NCBI RefSeq assembly: GCF_001593285.1
Contig: NZ_CP012529.1
Span: 62,001 to 126,000 of the forward strand
Origin: Psychrobacter sp. P2G3
GTDB lineage: Bacteria > Pseudomonadota > Gammaproteobacteria > Pseudomonadales > Moraxellaceae
Direction of reading: 5' to 3'
Length of the DNA stretch: 64,000 nucleotides
Shown piece after piece: positions 59,644-64,000 of this stretch; the stretch's first letter is position 1, and each line of letters opens with the position of its first letter. The notes beneath the pieces were generated by a model that ran no database searches, was not told where the DNA came from, and saw nothing but the letters and a program-made list of their open reading frames with translations. The translations under genes were made by a program, and so were the position numbers.

Positions 59644-61167
59644 TTAAGCAAAAACTTTTAAGCGTGCACGACCATTAACGACAGCTTGCTTAACTTGATT
59701 GGGTGCAGTGCCACCTAAATGATCACGAGCTGCTAATGAACCTTCTAATGTTAAAAAGTCAAACACATCATCACCAATAGCATCACTAAACTGCTGTAGT
59801 TGGGCAAGTGACAAATCACTCAAATCAACGCCCTCTTTAATACCTAGAGCAACGGCATTACCGACCACTTCATGCGCATCACGGAATGCCACACCTTGGC
59901 GTACGAGATAATCTGCTAAATCGGTCGCAGTTGCATAACCTTTCATGGTGGCAGCACGCATGTTTTCTTTGTTTGGCGTAATATTTGGCAACATATCAGC
60001 GAACGCCAAAAGCGAACCAGTTAAGGTATCAACACAATCGAATAGAGGTTCTTTGTCTTCTTGGTTGTCTTTATTATAGGCAAGCGGCTGACTTTTCATA
60101 AGGCTCAATAAAGTCATCAACTGACCAAATACGCGCGCTGCCTTACCGCGTACCAGCTCTGGCACATCAGGGTTTTTCTTTTGCGGCATAATAGATGAAC
60201 CGGTACAAAAACGATCTGGTATCTGTACGAAGTTAAACTGCGCTGACATCCACAGAATAATCTCTTCGCTCATGCGTGACATATGCATCATTAAAATAGA
60301 GGCAGCTGAAGTAAACTCGATAGCAAAATCACGGTCAGAAACTGCATCTAGCGAATTCTGGCAAATACCTTCGAAACCAAGCAACTCAGCAGTGATAGTG
60401 CGATCGATTGGGAAGGTCGTACCAGCAAGGGCGGCGCTACCAAGTGGCATCTGATTGATACGGCGGCGTGCATCAACTAGACGTTCAGTATCACGATATA
60501 ACATCTCAAACCATGCCATTACATGATGACCAAAGCTGACAGGCTGTGCGGTTTGCAAATGGGTAAAGCCTGGCATAATGGTATCGGTATGTTGTTCAGC
60601 CAAGTCAAGTAGGCCGCTTTGCAGACGTACCAATAAGGCAATGATATTGTCAGTTTCTTCACGCAACCATAAACGAATATCAGTTGCGACCTGATCATTA
60701 CGGCTACGTCCAGTATGCAGCTTTTTACCCACTGCACCGACGATATCGGTTAAGCGCGACTCAACGTTCATGTGCACGTCTTCAAGCGCAATCGACCATT
60801 TAAACTCGCCTGCTTCAATCTCGACAAGCACCTGCTTTAGACCGTCGATAATTGTTGCAACCTCGTCAGCCGTCAGAATGTCACATTCTTTGAGCATAGT
60901 AGCGTGAGCGATTGAGCCTTCGATATCATGTCGCGCAAAGCGCTGGTCAAAGCCAACCGAAGCGGTAAAGGCTGCAACGAAGCTATCGGTCGCCTCACTA
61001 AAGCGTCCACCCCACATTTGTTGCCCCTGTGCATTGTGGGCAGGGCTGTCAGCTTGATTAGGGGTAGCGGCATTTGTCTGTGTGGCCGCTGCATTTGTGC
61101 TAAAATCAAGTGAATTTGAATTTTTATCTTGCTTGGGATTACTAGGATTTGAAGAGTTGGCGTTCAT
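59644..61167 (-). CDS. argH: Argininosuccinate lyase
   Basis: 507 residues. Last step of arginine synthesis, releasing fumarate. The family signature [15 protein letters not shown] (about residue 325) contains the catalytic Ser loop; [16 protein letters not shown] and [14 protein letters not shown] are also intact. The conserved protein starts at about residue 50 ([20 protein letters not shown]); the first 48 residues are an Asn/Ala/Gln/Ser/Thr-rich tail without conservation, so the true start may be further in (for example near 61017), although no ribosome binding site there is convincing. Overlaps the start of the divergent algZ frame. Confidence 0.92.
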   Translation of the reverse strand: MNANSSNPSNPKQDKNSNSLDFSTNAAATQTNAATPNQADSPAHNAQGQQMWGGRFSEATDSFVAAFTASVGFDQRFARHDIEGSIAHATMLKECDILTADEVATIIDGLKQVLVEIEAGEFKWSIALEDVHMNVESRLTDIVGAVGKKLHTGRSRNDQVATDIRLWLREETDNIIALLVRLQSGLLDLAEQHTDTIMPGFTHLQTAQPVSFGHHVMAWFEMLYRDTERLVDARRRINQMPLGSAALAGTTFPIDRTITAELLGFEGICQNSLDAVSDRDFAIEFTSAASILMMHMSRMSEEIILWMSAQFNFVQIPDRFCTGSSIMPQKKNPDVPELVRGKAARVFGQLMTLLSLMKSQPLAYNKDNQEDKEPLFDCVDTLTGSLLAFADMLPNITPNKENMRAATMKGYATATDLADYLVRQGVAFRDAHEVVGNAVALGIKEGVDLSDLSLAQLQQFSDAIGDDVFDFLTLEGSLAARDHLGGTAPNQVKQAVVNGRARLKVFA

Positions 61168-61226
61168 ATTGGTCTAAGACAAGTCAGGAAAATAAGAGCT
61201 CAAGTATAGCAAAGGATGAGGTTGCC

Positions 61227-62300
61227 TTGCTAGCTGAGCGCTTAGAGTTTTTTATGCCTAGGCTTACAGAAATGATGAAACCATGGCAATGGATGCTCTA
61301 CATCTTCTTTTGGGCGTTGTTTGTTACGTCGATTGATCGTCATGATCTGGCTACTTGGCCTCAATTCTTCGTTAAATTCTTGAGCCGGATTGTTCAATAT
61401 GTTTTGAGCATTATCCCGTCTTTATATCTAATAGATTATCTGCGGCCTATCTTTAAACGCGCCAACCCTATTAATGTCAGCATGAAAGTCTTACTTTTAT
61501 TTACCATTACCTCTGCTGTGTCTGTAACGCTAGTCATGTTGGTTATGATTAATACTGGCTGGCTGGTTTATGAGCGTAAAGCCTTTGTATTAAACGTACT
61601 ATTCAATATTGTGATTACCGTCGGTTTTACTTTAGTGTTTATGTTGTACTTTATTAGACGTTATCGTGAGCTGATCGCACTCAAGCAGTCATTTGAGCAC
61701 AAACTTACTGCCCAAAATGACTTAATAAAAGCACGTATTGCCCCGCATTTTTTCTTCAATACAGTCAATAGTTTAGTATCACTTATTGAATCTAAGCCTC
61801 CGCAGGCCGCAGAGCTTTTACAACATGTATCAGCACTCTTTCGAGCCACTTTTAATGGCGCGCGCGAAATTAGCTTTGAAGAAGAAGTTGCCCTTTGTGA
61901 GCATTACTTAGCGATTGAATCGAGTCGTTTGGGCGATAAGCTGGTTGTAAATTGGAATCTTCCTGACGATGACGTCATGTATGATATGGTAATTACCGCG
62001 TTAACTTTACAAAGCGTTCTTGAAAAAATGCTGCTTAATGTCGTTGAGATGACAACTGAAACTATTTTTATCGATATTACTGTAACATGGCAACAGCATC
62101 GCGTTACTATCACTGTTACGGTCCAACTGCCCAGTAAAACCTTAATGGTTGTTCATGACTTACGTCGCCATGTGAACTTTTATATCCAAGCTGAGCGTCT
62201 CAGAGCCTATTTTGATCAAAGTGCTAATATACAAAGTGATGTCACCAACGAGCGAATTGTGACCGTGATTAACTACCCTCTACATGATGTAGGATTTTAG
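61227..62300 (+). CDS. algZ: LytS-type sensor AlgZ (FimS-like), atypical kinase domain
   Basis: 357 residues from TTG 61227, chosen for GAGG 5 bases upstream; ATG 61254 is also possible and the frame stays open to 61149. Four membrane helices (about residues 20-130 of the protein) precede a His_kinase (PF06580)-like domain. The phospho-acceptor region is intact (ARIAPHFFFNTVNSLVSLIES). The following CHYLAIESSRLGDKL is typical, but the N box reads LTLQSVLEKMLLNVVEMTTE: Asn is Lys and the HG is missing, and I find no DxGxG G1 box. Sensor partner of AlgR. Confidence 0.75.
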   Translation: MLAERLEFFMPRLTEMMKPWQWMLYIFFWALFVTSIDRHDLATWPQFFVKFLSRIVQYVLSIIPSLYLIDYLRPIFKRANPINVSMKVLLLFTITSAVSVTLVMLVMINTGWLVYERKAFVLNVLFNIVITVGFTLVFMLYFIRRYRELIALKQSFEHKLTAQNDLIKARIAPHFFFNTVNSLVSLIESKPPQAAELLQHVSALFRATFNGAREISFEEEVALCEHYLAIESSRLGDKLVVNWNLPDDDVMYDMVITALTLQSVLEKMLLNVVEMTTETIFIDITVTWQQHRVTITVTVQLPSKTLMVVHDLRRHVNFYIQAERLRAYFDQSANIQSDVTNERIVTVINYPLHDVGF

Positions 62301-62723
62301 TTTTTCTTATTACACAACTTAAATCGACCATTTTTTCACCTTTCATTCGAGTATCGCTACCGTCAATTCAAACATGGCATATTTATTGCTGCTTATCTTG
62401 CATAACCATATTTTGGAGACTTAATCACTCGTATGCACTTAGGTTGATTGATTGGTAGCTACAGGGTTTGAATCAAAAACTATATGAATATCATCGTCAA
62501 GCTGTCTGTTTTAATAACATATAGATGACAAACGCTTTCCAAAACTCATGCAGGTTTTATAGCCTGGTTGGAGTAAGATAAATACGAATTATCGGTGTCT
62601 AACTAATTAATCATAGAGTTATTAAATAATTACTTTTATGTATGCTGGGCTACTACGAATTTATACAAAATAATATCAAGAGTAGTTAAAATATATTTAT
62701 TATGCTGTAAAAGAGGAATCTAC
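62301..62723. other. Unusually long algZ-algR gap
   Basis: 423 bases between two genes that usually overlap or abut. AT-rich. It may hold a separate algR promoter; no motif is strong enough to call. Confidence 0.45.
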
Positions 62724-63461
62724 ATGCGAATCGTAGTTTGTGATGATGAGCCACTTGCTCGTGAGCGCTTGGTCAGAATCGTGCAAGAATCAGGGTACGA
62801 GGTGGTCGCCCAAGCAACGACTGGTGCTGAGGCCATCACTGCAGTAAAAATACAGCAGCCTGATATAATATTGCTCGATATACGAATGCCAGAAATGGAT
62901 GGGGTACGCTGTGCACAAGCACTTAATGAGCTTGAGCATCCGCCAGCTATCATTTTTGTTACAGCCTACGACCATTATGCCATTGCAGCGTTTAAAGCCA
63001 ATGCGATAGGCTATTTACTCAAGCCTGCAAATAAAGATGAATTGTTAGAAGCGTTGAGTCAAGCAAAAAACCTGAATGCCGCGCAATTGAATGAGATTCG
63101 TAAACTTGAAGACCCGACTGCTCGTCCTGTGCGTGAACATATTGCAGCACGTACACATCGTGGCGTCGAGCTGATTAAACTCAAAGATATCTACTACTTT
63201 ACTGCTGACCAAAAGTACGTCAAAGTCCGTCATAAAGAAGGCACAGTACTCATAGATGAGACTTTAAAAGAGCTTGAGCAAGAATTTGAGAGCCGACTGT
63301 TTCGGGTCCATCGTAATGCCATCATCAATCTAAGCTTTTTGGATTACTTAGAAACCATAGATTCTGGGCAATATCAAGTACGCTTTAAAGGTCTTGATGA
63401 GACTTTAGCGGTTAGTCGTCGACATCTACCAGCGCTACGAGAAAAGATTCAAAGTATGTAA
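62724..63461 (+). CDS. algR: LytTR-family response regulator AlgR
   Basis: 245 residues. CheY-like receiver with the acidic pair DDEP at the start, phospho-Asp in IILLDIRMPEMDG (about residue 52), Thr in FVTAYDHYAIAAF and Lys in YLLKPANKDEL. C-terminal LytTR DNA-binding domain (about 140-240; IYYFTADQKYVKVRHKEG, LFRVHRNAIINLSF). In Pseudomonas AlgR controls type IV pilus assembly and alginate. GAGG lies 9 bases before ATG. hemC follows after a terminator, as in Pseudomonas. Confidence 0.93.
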   Translation: MRIVVCDDEPLARERLVRIVQESGYEVVAQATTGAEAITAVKIQQPDIILLDIRMPEMDGVRCAQALNELEHPPAIIFVTAYDHYAIAAFKANAIGYLLKPANKDELLEALSQAKNLNAAQLNEIRKLEDPTARPVREHIAARTHRGVELIKLKDIYYFTADQKYVKVRHKEGTVLIDETLKELEQEFESRLFRVHRNAIINLSFLDYLETIDSGQYQVRFKGLDETLAVSRRHLPALREKIQSM

Positions 63462-63576
63462 CCATGGCTTCTTATTATAGAAATGACTCAGAGATAGGTG
63501 TCTTCAACAACATATTCTAGAAGCTAACGCCTTTATGAATAGCTAGTAACAACCAAAATATCTCGACCATATCTTC

Positions 63577-63612
63577 GTACCCTTATTTATGCTTAAATAG
63601 GGGTATTTTTTT
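63577..63612 (+). terminator. Terminator after algR
   Basis: TACCCTTATTTA / TAAATAGGGGTA followed by T7. Confidence 0.83.
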
Positions 63613-63672
63613 GCGTCAGATAAAAATTTTTGCACCTATTAAAAGCTTGTAAATAATAAATTTTCTGACGCA
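63612..63672. repeat. Inverted repeat upstream of hemC
   Basis: TGCGTCAGA (63612-63620) and TCTGACGCA (63664-63672), extended by AAAATT / AATTTT with a small offset. It sits 48 bases before hemC. Confidence 0.6.
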
Positions 63673-63720
63673 TCAAACATAGTATTAACAATATAGCACT
63701 TAATAATCTTGAGGCCTATC

Positions 63721-64000
63721 ATGAGTACCACGCAGCCATCTGCTTTGCATACCTTAAATATCGCCACACGTCAAAGCCCGCTTGCCTTATGGCAAGCAGA
63801 GCATATTCGTGATCGATTGCTGGAACTGTATCCAGAGATGACTATCAATTTACTAAAAATCATCACTAAAGGTGACAAGATTTTAGACACCCCACTAGCA
63901 AAAATAGGCGGTAAAGGCTTATTTGTTAAAGAGCTTGAGCAAGCACTATATGATGGGCAGGCAGATATTGCTGTGCATTCACTAAAAGATGTCCCTATGC
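63721..64000 (+). CDS. hemC: Hydroxymethylbilane synthase (3' end outside window)
   Basis: Partial, first 93 codons. Porphobilinogen deaminase of the heme pathway. N-terminal signature [20 protein letters not shown], then [20 protein letters not shown] and [20 protein letters not shown] with SLKDVP, all conserved. GAGG lies 8 bases before ATG 63721. Following algR, as in Pseudomonas. Confidence 0.95.
   Translation, partial: MSTTQPSALHTLNIATRQSPLALWQAEHIRDRLLELYPEMTINLLKIITKGDKILDTPLAKIGGKGLFVKELEQALYDGQADIAVHSLKDVPM

Overview
The window looks like a chromosomal segment of a Psychrobacter species (Moraxellaceae, Gammaproteobacteria). This rests on gene content and order: pepA/holC opposite lptFG; the tpiA-secG-tRNA-Leu-tRNA-fMet-rimP-nusA-infB-rbfA-truB-rpsO-pnp series; pilBCD; algZR next to hemC; a baeRF/Balon-type ribosome hibernation factor (a family first described in Psychrobacter); and moderate GC with AT-rich spacers. 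No database search was run, so the genus is an inference.

Layout. 1-1170: end of a CbpA-type DnaJ gene plus cbpM. 1200-8910: sstT; holC and pepA facing lptF-lptG, with an isochorismatase-like hydrolase lodged between them. 9030-19800: methyltransferases, a frameshifted PH-domain gene, a start-less DUF3817 gene, xerD, tusA, ruvX, yqgE, recN, ppnP, rlmB and coaE. 19800-23770: type IV pilus genes pilD, pilC and pilB. 24200-38170: the conserved translation/RNA block from tpiA to pnp, interrupted between truB and rpsO by a DJ-1/PfpI gene and two very small hydrophilic proteins. 38170-44130: an AT-rich accessory zone with a 16.75-copy 8-bp tandem repeat, an orphan ATP-grasp ligase, a decayed second copy of the pnp 3' end, a HEPN-like gene between two inverted REP-like elements, a Lys/Asp/Ser-rich protein, a macro-domain gene with an amber codon, and a one-TM coiled-coil protein. 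44280-56450: a YheV-like protein, prlC, the Balon-like factor, an EEP hydrolase, an MDR oxidoreductase, AlkB, an alpha/beta hydrolase, an ABC exporter, an EamA transporter and class I FBP aldolase. 56530-64000: thiC under a TPP riboswitch, the Fe(2+)-trafficking protein YggX, argH, algZ, algR and the start of hemC.

How the genes work together. LptF and LptG form the inner-membrane LPS exporter. PilB, PilC and PilD assemble type IV pili, which in this family also serve DNA uptake, and AlgZ/AlgR commonly regulates pili. RimP, NusA, IF2, RbfA, TruB, S15 and PNPase serve ribosome maturation, transcription and RNA decay, and the Balon-like factor is predicted to idle ribosomes.

The most interesting signal is a recurring architecture. 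At the pnp 3' end, at the xerD 3' end and in the pepA/lptF intergenic region, accessory DNA is bracketed by core sequence and a second, diverged copy of it. This is the footprint expected of one-sided (homology-facilitated illegitimate) integration of incoming DNA. The other points of note are the CCGTTAAA array, the inverted REP-like pair around a HEPN-like gene, a candidate S15 leader structure, and an AlgZ that seems to lack ATP-binding motifs.
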